From NCBI RefSeq assembly GCF_029893825.1, contig NZ_JARXXV010000001.1, positions 1,240,001 to 1,304,000 of the forward strand: a stretch of DNA of 64,000 nt, in the 5' to 3' direction. The translations under genes were made by a program, and so were the position numbers. Shown here one piece after another: positions 25,714 through 34,649 of this stretch. The notes beneath the pieces were generated by a model that did not search any database, was not told the DNA's origin, and saw only the letters and a list, made by a program, of their open reading frames with translations. Each line of letters starts with the position of its first letter. Within the stretch, counting starts at the first letter, position 1. The DNA comes from Aurantimicrobium minutum. Its GTDB lineage: Bacteria; Actinomycetota; Actinomycetes; Actinomycetales; Microbacteriaceae.

Positions 25714-27519
25714 TTAGCCTGCGCAGTAGGTAATGGTGATTGCTGTTCCCTGGGGAACAACACCGGGGGCAACAGACTGTGACTTCACCGTGGGGTTATC
25801 GGACTTCGCACAGCTCGTGTCTGCCTGAACAGTGGGGGTAATCGAGAGAGTGCTGAGCAGGTTGTTTGCTTCAGTCACCGTCTTGCCCTTGAGGTCAGGA
25901 ATCTCAATCTTGCCATCGGAGACAACCAGGTTCACCTTGCTGCCCTGAATGAGCTTGGTTCCGAGGGTGGGGCTGGTGCTGATGACCATTCCTGCAGCAT
26001 AGGAAGGAGAGTGGCCTTCTGTGGTCGTTCCGACCACGAGGCCAACTGCCTCCAATTGAACCTTGGCGTCGGCCACAGACATGTCGGAGACTTGTGGCAC
26101 TTCAACCATCGTCTTACCTGCGGAAACATAGACCGTGATTGCAGTTCCTGGATCAACAACAGTTCCCTTGGCGGGCTCAGTGCGAATGACCTTGCCCTTC
26201 TTTACCAGTGCAGAGTTCTCGACAACCGTGCTGGTAATGAGGTCGAGGTCTTTGAGCTGTTTGAGAGCGTCCGTGTCCTTTACGTTCTGCAAGGCAGGAA
26301 CAGTCACGGTGGAGGAGGGGAAGATGTTGGTGGGTTGGAGGGTCGCTACCCACAGTCCCACACCTGCGATAGCACCAAACACCAACGCAATGATTGCCAC
26401 AACAGCCACCACGCGCTTGGGTTCTGGACGATACTGCTCAGGCTGAATCAACGTGGGAGCGGTTTGAGGGTCGTCACCAAAAAGGAATAGGAAGTCATCG
26501 GGCAGCTCAACAGGTGTAGTTGATTTTTCAACTGCCGGGGCAGCAATGTTGGAACCCAGCAGGCTCTCCATATCTGCAGAAGCAGAAGGCGAGGTTGTTT
26601 CGATAGCCACAGCAACAACTTCTTCGGCAGGAACAGGAGCTACAAACTTATTCAGCGAGGCAGGCTTAGCGTTTTCGGCAGCACGAAGCTCACGACCGAA
26701 TTCCGCAGTGGTTTGGAAGCGGTCTGCTTTGTCTTTGGCCAGCGCGGTGAAAACAACCTGATCCAGCGCGAGGGAAACTTTGGGGTTTAGCGAGCTGGGT
26801 GCTGGTGGGTGTGCGTGAATGTGCTGGTGTGCAACGGCAACAGCAGTGTCACCCGTGAAGGGAACTTTGCCAGTGAGCATTTCAAACAGCACAATGCCGA
26901 CCGCATAGAGGTCGGTGCGAATGTCCACCTTCTGGCCCTGTGCCTGTTCGGGGGAGAAGTAGGCAGCGGTTCCCAGAATGGAGGTGGTTGTTGCAATGTC
27001 GTCAAAGGTCTCTGCAACAGCTCGAGCAATACCGAAGTCCAGAACCTTCACCTTGCCCTGACGGGTGAGCATGATGTTGTCTGGCTTGATGTCACGGTGA
27101 ACAATGCCCTTGTTGTGTGCAAACTCAACAGCAGAGAGAAGTTCTTTGGTCACACGAATAGCTTCAGGAACCTTGAGAGGTCCACGAGCGACAAGCTTGG
27201 ATAGTTCCAACCCGTCCACATATTCCATCACCAGATAGGCATAGGTGTTCTTGGTTCCATCTGGAGATGTCTCAGTGGTTTCCCCGGCGTCGAGAACACT
27301 GACAATGTTGGGGTGGTCCATGGCCGAAGACGCCTTGGCTTCTTGCTTGAAACGTTGGCTGAACTTCTTGTTGGCAGCAAGTTCTTCATTGAGCACCTTG
27401 ATGGCAACCTTGCGGCCCAGCACAGTGTCCTGGGCTACATAAACGTCTGCCATGCCTCCGCTTCCGATGAGCTTGGTGAGCTCATAGCGTCCAGCGATGA
27501 CTTTGTTACTCAGTGGCAC
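25714..27519 (-). CDS. pknB: Ser/Thr protein kinase PknB with three PASTA domains
   Basis: 601 residues. Cytoplasmic kinase domain (about 12-270): glycine loop LIGSGGMADVY, VAIKVL lysine, HRDIKPDN catalytic loop and DFGIARA; a juxtamembrane linker rich in Ala/Glu; one membrane helix (VVAVVAIIALVFGAIAGVGLW); then three extracellular PASTA domains, ending in TITYCAG. PASTA repeats bind peptidoglycan fragments and the kinase regulates cell growth and division. Mycobacterial PknB has four PASTA domains. Last gene of the fhaA-fhaB-pstP-rodA-pbpA-pknA-pknB operon. Confidence 0.95.
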   Translation of the reverse strand: MPLSNKVIAGRYELTKLIGSGGMADVYVAQDTVLGRKVAIKVLNEELAANKKFSQRFKQEAKASSAMDHPNIVSVLDAGETTETSPDGTKNTYAYLVMEYVDGLELSKLVARGPLKVPEAIRVTKELLSAVEFAHNKGIVHRDIKPDNIMLTRQGKVKVLDFGIARAVAETFDDIATTTSILGTAAYFSPEQAQGQKVDIRTDLYAVGIVLFEMLTGKVPFTGDTAVAVAHQHIHAHPPAPSSLNPKVSLALDQVVFTALAKDKADRFQTTAEFGRELRAAENAKPASLNKFVAPVPAEEVVAVAIETTSPSASADMESLLGSNIAAPAVEKSTTPVELPDDFLFLFGDDPQTAPTLIQPEQYRPEPKRVVAVVAIIALVFGAIAGVGLWVATLQPTNIFPSSTVTVPALQNVKDTDALKQLKDLDLITSTVVENSALVKKGKVIRTEPAKGTVVDPGTAITVYVSAGKTMVEVPQVSDMSVADAKVQLEAVGLVVGTTTEGHSPSYAAGMVISTSPTLGTKLIQGSKVNLVVSDGKIEIPDLKGKTVTEANNLLSTLSITPTVQADTSCAKSDNPTVKSQSVAPGVVPQGTAITITYCAG

Positions 27520-27550
27520 TGATTCCCCTTGATAAGACTATGTGTCTAAT

Positions 27551-29221
27551 CTATCCCAGCGCTGAGACGGTGAAGGTGGTTGTGGGGGAACTAGAGGTTG
27601 CCGCCAGACCAGCACAGGTCACCTGGTAAGCAATGGTGTGGCTACCAATGTTGCTTGGTGCGGTGAACGGTGCAGATGCGTTGGGCACAGACGATACGGG
27701 CGAACCATCAACCAAGACGGTGTAGCTTTCCAGGCTGTGACCTGCAGGACATGCTGTGTATCCTGCCCAGGTGGCGATGAGTGCCTGCCCTGGAGTGGCG
27801 TTGTCGTCATTGAGCGTTGGTGCCGCCGTTGGTGCTGGCGCTACAGGAAGATCTCCGTAGTAGGTCACATTGATGGTGGTGCCGTTTGGAACCTTGGGTC
27901 CGGTGGGGTTTACGTCGTAAACGATTCCTACCTTGTCAGCACTGGGTGCTGCCGTTCCCTTCACGGCGTTGACGTTCATGTTGAGCTTTTCCAGCGCAGC
28001 AGTAGCGTCAGCCAAAGACTTGCCCACGTAGTCTGCCTTGTTGATGGCTGCCGTTGTGGGTGTTGCCGAGCCAGTAGGTGTCGGCGAGGCAGTCTTCGTC
28101 TTGGTGGGGCTTGCGGACTGAGTAGTGTCAGTCGGTGCAGGCGTAGGTGAGTTACCACCAGAAGTCAACGCAACGACAGCACCGATGAGAACCAGCACCA
28201 ACACACCAATGAGTGCGATCAGTGGCCAGGTCCAGGGGCTGCGCTTCTTCTTTTCTGTAGTTTCAACAGGCTCGGGTGCATCAGGAATGTTCAAAACAGT
28301 CGTTGCTCCAGTTGCGGCAGTTCGTGGCATGACCACGGTTGCGTCCAATGGGGTGGTTGTGGTGCCCAGCACTCCAGGAACTGCAGCGGCAGCACCTTGA
28401 AGATCTCCACGGCGTAGTGCTTGTGCTGCACGGGCCAGGTTGGCAGAAGAGGCGGGACGGTCAGCTGGCTTCTTCGCAATGCAGGAGTAAACCAAGTTGC
28501 GAACAGGCTCAGCAATAGTGTCGGGAAGTGGTGGAGGCTCTTCGTTAATCTGAGCCATCGCGATAGCGACCTGAGACTCACCGGTGAAGGGACGCTTACC
28601 TGCGAGGCATTCGTAGGCGACGATACCGAGTGAATAAATGTCGGTAGATGGAGATGCGGGGTGACCGCTCGCCTGTTCAGGCGAGAGGTATTGAACGGTT
28701 CCCATGACCTGACCGGTTGCTGTCAGTGGAACCTGGTCAGCAATACGAGCAATACCGAAGTCGGTGATCTTCACGCGACCTTCGGGAGTGATGAGCATAT
28801 TTCCAGGCTTGATGTCGCGGTGAACTAGTCCGGCGCTGTGGGCAGCCTGGAGTGCTGCAGAGGTCTGAGCAATAATGTCGAGGACCTTGTCGATAGACAG
28901 GGTCTTCTCTCGTTCAATCACGGCAGAGAGCGGTTCACCGGGAACCAGTTCCATCACGAGGTAGGCAGATCCTTCTTCCTCGCCATAGTCATAGACGTTG
29001 GCAATACCTTCGTGGTTCACCAGGGCAGCGTGACGGGCCTCGGCGCGGAAGCGCTCAAGGAAGCCGGGGTCACCCAGGTATTCATCCTTCAAGATCTTGA
29101 TCGCGACGAGGCGACCAATGACAAGGTCAGTAGCCTGCCAGACCTCACCCATGCCACCAATGGCAATGCGTGACTGGAGTTCATAACGACCACCGAAGGT
29201 CATTCCAGCTGTTGGTCTCAT
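27551..29221 (-). CDS. pknA: Ser/Thr protein kinase PknA with one PASTA domain and an extra C-terminal domain
   Basis: 556 residues. Kinase domain (about 12-270): IAIGGMGEVWQATD, VAIKIL, HRDIKPGN and DFGIARI. A Pro/Thr-rich linker, a membrane helix (PLIALIGVLVLVLIGAVVAL) and a Thr/Ser/Lys stalk precede one PASTA domain (about 395-460: VGKSLADATAALEKLNMNV). After it comes an unusual beta-sandwich-like tail of about 95 residues with two Cys (AGYTACPAGHSLESY, YQVTCAGL). Mycobacterial PknA lacks PASTA domains. Overlaps pbpA by 4 bp. Confidence 0.93.
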   Translation of the reverse strand: MRPTAGMTFGGRYELQSRIAIGGMGEVWQATDLVIGRLVAIKILKDEYLGDPGFLERFRAEARHAALVNHEGIANVYDYGEEEGSAYLVMELVPGEPLSAVIEREKTLSIDKVLDIIAQTSAALQAAHSAGLVHRDIKPGNMLITPEGRVKITDFGIARIADQVPLTATGQVMGTVQYLSPEQASGHPASPSTDIYSLGIVAYECLAGKRPFTGESQVAIAMAQINEEPPPLPDTIAEPVRNLVYSCIAKKPADRPASSANLARAAQALRRGDLQGAAAAVPGVLGTTTTPLDATVVMPRTAATGATTVLNIPDAPEPVETTEKKKRSPWTWPLIALIGVLVLVLIGAVVALTSGGNSPTPAPTDTTQSASPTKTKTASPTPTGSATPTTAAINKADYVGKSLADATAALEKLNMNVNAVKGTAAPSADKVGIVYDVNPTGPKVPNGTTINVTYYGDLPVAPAPTAAPTLNDDNATPGQALIATWAGYTACPAGHSLESYTVLVDGSPVSSVPNASAPFTAPSNIGSHTIAYQVTCAGLAATSSSPTTTFTVSALG

Positions 29222-30675
29222 TTGTTTAATCCTGCCTCTAGGACTTTTCTTGCGATGGGCACTGCGATGTCGTTGGTGTAACCGTTTTGTCCAAGACCAC
29301 CACCGTTCTCAATAAGAACAGTGACGGCATATCGTGGAGCATCGGCCGGAGCGAATCCGGTGAACCAGAATGTGTACGGTTCCCCGTCCCCATTTTGGGC
29401 CGTACCGGTTTTACCCGCGACCTTTACTCCATCAATTCTCACATTAGTTATGAGATTGCTGTTATCGACGTTGTTGATCATCATTTGGGTGATGGTCGCA
29501 GCGTTCTCCGGGCTGATTGCCTGAGAGAATTCTTTCGCTTCAAACTGAGAAATTGGTTTGAGCGTAGGTTCGAGGATTTGGTCGAGCACGGTGGGATACA
29601 TCACCTTGCCGCCATTGGCGATGGCGGCTGAGACCATCGCTATTTGCAACGGGGTTGCACGCACATCATATTGACCAAATGAGGCCAGTGCTGTTTGTGG
29701 GTCATTCATCACGACCGGGAATTCACTGGCAGCGGTCTTCATGGGAATCTCGAATGAGGTGTTGAAGCCATACTTCTTTGCCTGATCCAAAATCGCTTTG
29801 CGACCTAGCTGCAGACCCAGCTGAGCAAAGGGGATGTTGCAGCTCAGTCGCAGTGCGGTAGCTAGTGTCACCGTTGCGCCTGGACCGCAGGATGTGTGTG
29901 TGGCGTTCTCAATGAATACGTCTGTGCCGGGCAGCTGGAACTGTGCGGGGTTTTCAAATGTGCTCTCTGGTGTGTACTTGCCTGACTCGAGTGCGGCAGA
30001 GACCATCACCAGTTTGAACACCGAACCGGGAGGGTTCATGTCACCAGTAATTGACTTATCAATCAAAGGCTTGAGCGGGTCTTCGATGAGGGTGTTATAG
30101 GTGGAGATGACTTCATCCGCGTTGTGTGCAGCCAGCAGGTTGGGGTCATAACTTGGCTTAGACACCATAGCCAGAATCTTGCCCGTGCTGGGTTCGATCA
30201 CCACAACAGCACCCTCGTAGTCACCAAGTGCATCAAATGCTGTTTGTTGCAGAACGGGATCAAGGGTCAGTGCAACAGTTGCCCCCTGTGGTTCCTGCCC
30301 GGTGAGGATGGCATTGAGCTGGTTCAAGAATTGAGACCCGGTCTTGCCGCTGAGGTAGTTGTTCAGTGAGCCCTCAATACCGGTCATTCCCTGGTTCAAG
30401 GTGAAATACCCGGTCACGTTCGCATAGGTTGCGGGGTTGGGATAGGTGCGCTGGTAGCGGTAGTTGTCATCGACAGGAACAGACTCCGCAATCGGTGCTC
30501 CCGCAACCAGGATGGACCCGCGCTTGTAGCGGTAGCTATCAAAAATGGTGCGGGTGTTGCGTGAATCCGCATAGAGCTGATCTGCCGTGATTACCTGGAC
30601 GGTACTCGCGGCAAGGAACAACACAACAAACATGCCAATCACGGCGATGGTGACGCGTTTGAGCTCCCGGTTCAT
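29218..30675 (-). CDS. pbpA: Penicillin-binding protein 2 (PbpA-type transpeptidase)
   Basis: 485-residue class B transpeptidase cross-linking peptidoglycan outside the membrane. N-terminal anchor (about 10-30), dimerisation/pedestal region, then the transpeptidase domain: SVFK (active-site Ser) in NPPGSVFKLVMVS, SCN in LRLSCNIPFAQ, and KTGTAQ in VAGKTGTAQNG. Paired with the SEDS polymerase RodA (4-bp overlap), the elongation-type two-enzyme wall synthase. ATG is well placed. Confidence 0.95.
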   Translation of the reverse strand: MNRELKRVTIAVIGMFVVLFLAASTVQVITADQLYADSRNTRTIFDSYRYKRGSILVAGAPIAESVPVDDNYRYQRTYPNPATYANVTGYFTLNQGMTGIEGSLNNYLSGKTGSQFLNQLNAILTGQEPQGATVALTLDPVLQQTAFDALGDYEGAVVVIEPSTGKILAMVSKPSYDPNLLAAHNADEVISTYNTLIEDPLKPLIDKSITGDMNPPGSVFKLVMVSAALESGKYTPESTFENPAQFQLPGTDVFIENATHTSCGPGATVTLATALRLSCNIPFAQLGLQLGRKAILDQAKKYGFNTSFEIPMKTAASEFPVVMNDPQTALASFGQYDVRATPLQIAMVSAAIANGGKVMYPTVLDQILEPTLKPISQFEAKEFSQAISPENAATITQMMINNVDNSNLITNVRIDGVKVAGKTGTAQNGDGEPYTFWFTGFAPADAPRYAVTVLIENGGGLGQNGYTNDIAVPIARKVLEAGLNK

Positions 30676-32063
30676 CCCACCACCAGCCTTGGTTCGCTGC
30701 GGATGGAATCAGAGAGACGAAGAAGCAAGGCGGCAATAATCCAGTTGGCAACCAGCGAACTACCACCGGCAGCTAGGAAAGGCGTGGTCAAACCGGTGAG
30801 GGGAATGACCCTCATCACGCCACCAATCACGATGAAGCACTGCAGCGCAATCGTGAAAGAAAGTCCCACGGCAAGGAGTTTGCTGAAGTCATCGTGGCCA
30901 GCAAAGCCAATGCGCAAGCCACGACCAACGAGCAGAAGATAGAGACACAAGATGGCAAAGATGCCAGCCAGGCCAAGCTCTTCACCCAAGCTGGCAATGA
31001 TGTAGTCGCTCTGGGCAACAGGAGTGATCTCGGGCATTCCTTCACCCAGACCAGTACCAATTACCCCACCGTGGGCAAGGCCAAACAGGCCCTGAACAAG
31101 CTGGTAACTACCACCGTCTGCGGAGAAGTTCGCATCGTTGAAGGCGTCATACCAGTTCGCAAAACGGCCATGCACGTAGTCCAGGGTCTGATTAGCAACG
31201 ACAGCACCGAAGGCAACCAAGCCCAAACCAAGAGCCACCCAGCTACCTCGACCCGTGGCCACATAAAGCATGACGAGGAACAAACCGAAGAACAGAAGTC
31301 CAGTACCGAGGTCACGCTGGAACACGATGACCGCCATCGACAACACCCACACCACCAAGATGGGCCCGAGGTCGCGTCCTCGGGGAAAGCGCATACCGAG
31401 GAAAGTGCGACCGACCATGGACAGGCTTTCGCGGCGCTGAACAAGATATCCGGCAAAGAAGACCGCAAGGGCAATCTTGGCAATCTCACCAGGCTGGAAG
31501 GTCAGGCCGGCAATCTGAATCCACACCCGGGCCCCGTTCACGGAGATACCAAGACCTGGAACCATAGGTAGAGCAATCAAGATGACAGCAAATAAACCTG
31601 CCACATAGGTGTAGCGCTGAAGAATGCGCTGGTGACGAATGAGAACGATGGTTCCCAGCGCAGCACCCAGTGCCAGCGCAGTCCACGCAATCTGCTTATT
31701 TGCTAGTGAATCCCAGCCCTCATTACCCAAAGCCAGGTCAATGCGATAAATCTCGGCAATACCTAACCCGTTGAGCACGGTGGCAATGGGCAAGATGAGC
31801 GCATCTGCCTGTGGGGCAACAAAACGCATCGCGACATGAATAGAGAGCACCAAGACGGCGAGCAAACCACACACCGCCAGTGGCCCGGCATCAATCTTTC
31901 CGAGAACCCCCCATTGCACAAGCACGAGCGCAGCAACATTGATCGCGCTCGCGATGAGAATAAGAATGAGCTCCACATTGCGCATGCGCTGGGACACGCG
32001 AACACGCTTGAGACGACCGATAGATCCGGTCGCAACGAAATCTGGAGAAGCTGACACCGACAT
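30672..32063 (-). CDS. rodA: SEDS peptidoglycan glycosyltransferase RodA/FtsW-type
   Basis: 463 residues with about ten to twelve membrane helices. SEDS polymerase family: KQIAWTALALGAAL, GARVWIQIAGLTFQPGEIAK and FQRDLGTGLLFFG, with the catalytic-Asp loop region YVHGRFANWYDAFND and C-terminal GLTTPFLAAGGSSLVANW. It polymerises lipid II glycan strands with the adjacent PbpA. Within the Ser/Thr kinase operon, so likely regulated by PknA/PknB phosphorylation (inference). Confidence 0.94.
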   Translation of the reverse strand: MSVSASPDFVATGSIGRLKRVRVSQRMRNVELILILIASAINVAALVLVQWGVLGKIDAGPLAVCGLLAVLVLSIHVAMRFVAPQADALILPIATVLNGLGIAEIYRIDLALGNEGWDSLANKQIAWTALALGAALGTIVLIRHQRILQRYTYVAGLFAVILIALPMVPGLGISVNGARVWIQIAGLTFQPGEIAKIALAVFFAGYLVQRRESLSMVGRTFLGMRFPRGRDLGPILVVWVLSMAVIVFQRDLGTGLLFFGLFLVMLYVATGRGSWVALGLGLVAFGAVVANQTLDYVHGRFANWYDAFNDANFSADGGSYQLVQGLFGLAHGGVIGTGLGEGMPEITPVAQSDYIIASLGEELGLAGIFAILCLYLLLVGRGLRIGFAGHDDFSKLLAVGLSFTIALQCFIVIGGVMRVIPLTGLTTPFLAAGGSSLVANWIIAALLLRLSDSIRSEPRLVVG

Positions 32064-32066
32064 GAA

Positions 32067-33293
32067 CTACTTGGCCTTGGGGGTGAGCGAGTCGACTAAT
32101 GACTGAGCTTCTTGATAGCTACCAAAGGGAATGCCGTTTGTGATCTGCTCTTGCTGGTAGGCGGTGAGGCTGTCTAAAGGAATATCGGTGTCGACATAGA
32201 CATGGGAGAGACCAAACCCAAGAACGTTTTGGGAAATTCCTTGATAAATCACTACAGAGTCGGAATCCCCGCCCACATAAAACTGGGTTTGACTCCAGCG
32301 ATATCCGAGAATCGCACTAATCACGATGGCACCCAACACCACAATCATGGAGCCGATCAACACTGCGCGGCGGCGAATACGCTTCGCCTTCACGGCATCA
32401 AGCTGGGCGGTCAAGGCATTGTGTGGAACACTCATGCCGCCGGTGGAAATGGGGAGCTTTTTAGGCTTGGGCCGTGGCTTGAGGTTGGGCGTCGGGATGA
32501 GCTTTGGCTCAGGGGTCTTGACCGCCATCGGTCCTGCGGCGGACCCAACCAGTTCGGCGATCTTTTCAGGGTCATCTGCGGTGATATCTACGACCACCAC
32601 GGTGACGTTATCGGGAGCGCCACCGGTCAGGCTGGCCTGGACGAGGGTGTCAGCTGCGTCATCTGCGGTTTCTGCCTCCATCAAGAAAGGCTTCAGACGA
32701 TCGCTATAAACCACTCCGGTGAGACCATCTGAGCAGAGCATCCAGCGGTCACCTTCGGCGACATCGAGAACCACAGTGTCGATCTCAGGGGATGCATCAA
32801 CATCACCGAGCACACGCATGAGCACGGATCGACGAGGGTGATCGTGTGCTTCTTCTTCAGTGATGCGTCCACTGTCGATCAGTCTCTGAACAAAGGTGTG
32901 ATCGACGGTGACCTGAGAAAGATTTCCTTCACGCAAGAGATAGATGCGCGAGTCACCGATGTGGGCAATGACCACCTGTCTGCCCACGCGCAGCATGGCG
33001 CTGACGGTGGTGCCAAGCCCGGCAAGTTCGGGGTGTTCATAGACAACATCCGAAAGCATGTCATTTGCTTGCAACAAAGCTGCCAGCAGTTCCTGCTGAG
33101 CATCTACGACGCTCGAGTATTCCTTGTCCAGCTGCAATAGGTGTCGAATAACCAGGTGTGAAGCAACGTCGCCACCTGCGTGACCACCCATGCCGTCAGC
33201 AACAACGCTGAGGTAGGTGCCTGCGTAACCGGCATCCTGGTTGGATGCTCGAACCATGCCCACGTTCGAGGCGGCTGCGCTGTGTTTGGACAT
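32067..33293 (-). CDS. pstP: PP2C-type Ser/Thr protein phosphatase PstP
   Basis: 408 residues. Catalytic PPM domain (about 1-240): metal-binding DGMGGHAGGDVAS, GDSRIYL, SDGLTGVV and GAPDNVTVVVVDI. A Pro/Lys linker, then a membrane helix (about 305-330) and an extracellular tail of about 75 residues containing YIGG-like YVGGDSDSVVIYQGI. Removes phosphates placed by PknA/PknB. Located 3 bp before rodA and after fhaB, in the usual order. Confidence 0.95.
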   Translation of the reverse strand: MSKHSAAASNVGMVRASNQDAGYAGTYLSVVADGMGGHAGGDVASHLVIRHLLQLDKEYSSVVDAQQELLAALLQANDMLSDVVYEHPELAGLGTTVSAMLRVGRQVVIAHIGDSRIYLLREGNLSQVTVDHTFVQRLIDSGRITEEEAHDHPRRSVLMRVLGDVDASPEIDTVVLDVAEGDRWMLCSDGLTGVVYSDRLKPFLMEAETADDAADTLVQASLTGGAPDNVTVVVVDITADDPEKIAELVGSAAGPMAVKTPEPKLIPTPNLKPRPKPKKLPISTGGMSVPHNALTAQLDAVKAKRIRRRAVLIGSMIVVLGAIVISAILGYRWSQTQFYVGGDSDSVVIYQGISQNVLGFGLSHVYVDTDIPLDSLTAYQQEQITNGIPFGSYQEAQSLVDSLTPKAK

Positions 33294-33302
33294 AACCTTC
33301 GC

Positions 33303-33821
33303 CTAGCGGCGAACCTCAAACGTCATTGAGCCAACACCGATAGGAGTGTTCAGTGGAATAGGTGTGGGAGTGGTGACGCGAGAACCAGACAGTGTTGTGC
33401 CATTGGTTGAATCAAGGTCACGAAGTAACCAGCTTCCACCGCGAACCTCCAGGCGAGCGTGGTGGGTTGAGGTGTAGTCATCCTGGATTACCAAGCTGGA
33501 ATCGGGAGAACGCCCAATGGTAAGAACGTCGCCTTGCAGCGGAAGTTCCTGGCCTTGCAGAGCACCCGAGGTAATGACGAGCTTGAGGGGTGTCCCATCT
33601 GCAGGTGCAATTTCGGTGTTGGCTGGCGCAGAAACCCGTGGCTGTGCAGAAGTGAGGAACGCGCTCGCGTCGGGGGCAACCGCAGGCTTGGCAGCAGCAG
33701 GCATCTTGCGCACACGCTGACCAAAGAGATCACTGCGCACGGCATAAACCACGAAGAAGACGAAAACCCACAGCGCAATCAGGAACCCTATGCGCAAGAT
33801 GAGTAGCGTGAGCTCACTCAC
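33303..33821 (-). CDS. fhaB: FHA-domain protein FhaB (FipA-like)
   Basis: 172 residues from GTG 33821, selected because GGGG lies 5 bp upstream; a GTG six codons earlier is possible. N-terminal membrane helix (about 5-28) then a linker and a C-terminal FHA domain (about 85-168): LTIGRSPDSSLVIQD, STHHARLEV and LDSTNGTTLSGSRV, with the Arg, Ser/His and Asn-Gly phosphothreonine-binding residues. In mycobacteria links PknA signalling to cell division. Start overlaps the fhaA stop by 8 bp. Confidence 0.92.
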   Translation of the reverse strand: MSELTLLILRIGFLIALWVFVFFVVYAVRSDLFGQRVRKMPAAAKPAVAPDASAFLTSAQPRVSAPANTEIAPADGTPLKLVITSGALQGQELPLQGDVLTIGRSPDSSLVIQDDYTSTHHARLEVRGGSWLLRDLDSTNGTTLSGSRVTTPTPIPLNTPIGVGSMTFEVRR

Positions 33822-34560
33822 GAGGACCCCAGAATCCACCAGGTTCAGCAGCGCGGGGAGTTTGCACTGTTTCTGCAGACGTTGATTCTTGCCCAGCGGC
33901 CTGAGGCAGCAGTCTCAACACGATTGTGGTTTGGCCAATCGTGATAACAGAATCAGCTTCGAGAGCTGCCGAGACGAGACGCTGCCCGTTCAGGCTCGAA
34001 CCATTGGTTGATCCGAGGTCATTTGCTTGGGCACGTGTTCCATCCCAGAGGATCTCCACGTGCTTTCGTGAAATGCCGGAGTCGTCCACGGTGATGTCAG
34101 CTTCTGTGCCACGACCAATGATGGTGCGGGATTTAGAGACGGGGTAACGCTTGCCCGCAATCTCCAAGACAGCGACCCAGGTGACGGCTCCGCTGACATT
34201 CTCGGAATCAACCTGAACTACGCCCACGGCTAGAGAAGGGTCAGAGCGCAAAGAAATCTTGATACCGCCAGCGAACTGGTAGTGCTGAGTGGCTGCGTGC
34301 TTGGTCACGAGTCGAGTGAGCTCATCAGTGAGGGTTGCGCCCATTCCAGCCATACGCTCATAGTCATCTGGTGCGAGGCGAACTGTGAACTTGTTGGGAA
34401 CCAGCACACGATCACGGGAGACAACAGCTGCCTTGGTGTCGAGTTCACGACGGAGCGCGGCAGTAATTTCTACAGGCTGCAGGCCAGAGCGAAAGGTCTT
34501 CGCGAAGGCGCCATTGACAACGCGCTCAAGGCTGCGCTCTAGGTTGTCAAGAATGCCCAC
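33814..34560 (-). CDS. fhaA: FHA-domain protein FhaA (DUF3662 plus FHA)
   Basis: 248 residues. N-terminal DUF3662 domain (about 1-120: LERSLERVVNGAFAKTFRSG, VAALRREL-like helix) and C-terminal FHA domain (about 145-225) with IIGRGTEADITVDDSGISRKHVEIL and LGSTNGSSLNG. In mycobacteria FhaA binds phosphorylated MviN and restrains wall synthesis. First gene of the seven-gene minus-strand operon; start GTG 34560. The operon promoter should lie in the 89 bp up to 34649. Confidence 0.93.
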   Translation of the reverse strand: MGILDNLERSLERVVNGAFAKTFRSGLQPVEITAALRRELDTKAAVVSRDRVLVPNKFTVRLAPDDYERMAGMGATLTDELTRLVTKHAATQHYQFAGGIKISLRSDPSLAVGVVQVDSENVSGAVTWVAVLEIAGKRYPVSKSRTIIGRGTEADITVDDSGISRKHVEILWDGTRAQANDLGSTNGSSLNGQRLVSAALEADSVITIGQTTIVLRLLPQAAGQESTSAETVQTPRAAEPGGFWGPRE

Positions 34561-34649
34561 GTGTCTCCTTAGTCAGGGATTTAATCCTTCCCAAATCGTA
34601 CTCGGGCGAGTGTGGAGCTAGCTGAATGCGCGCCGTGATGCAGCAGACT

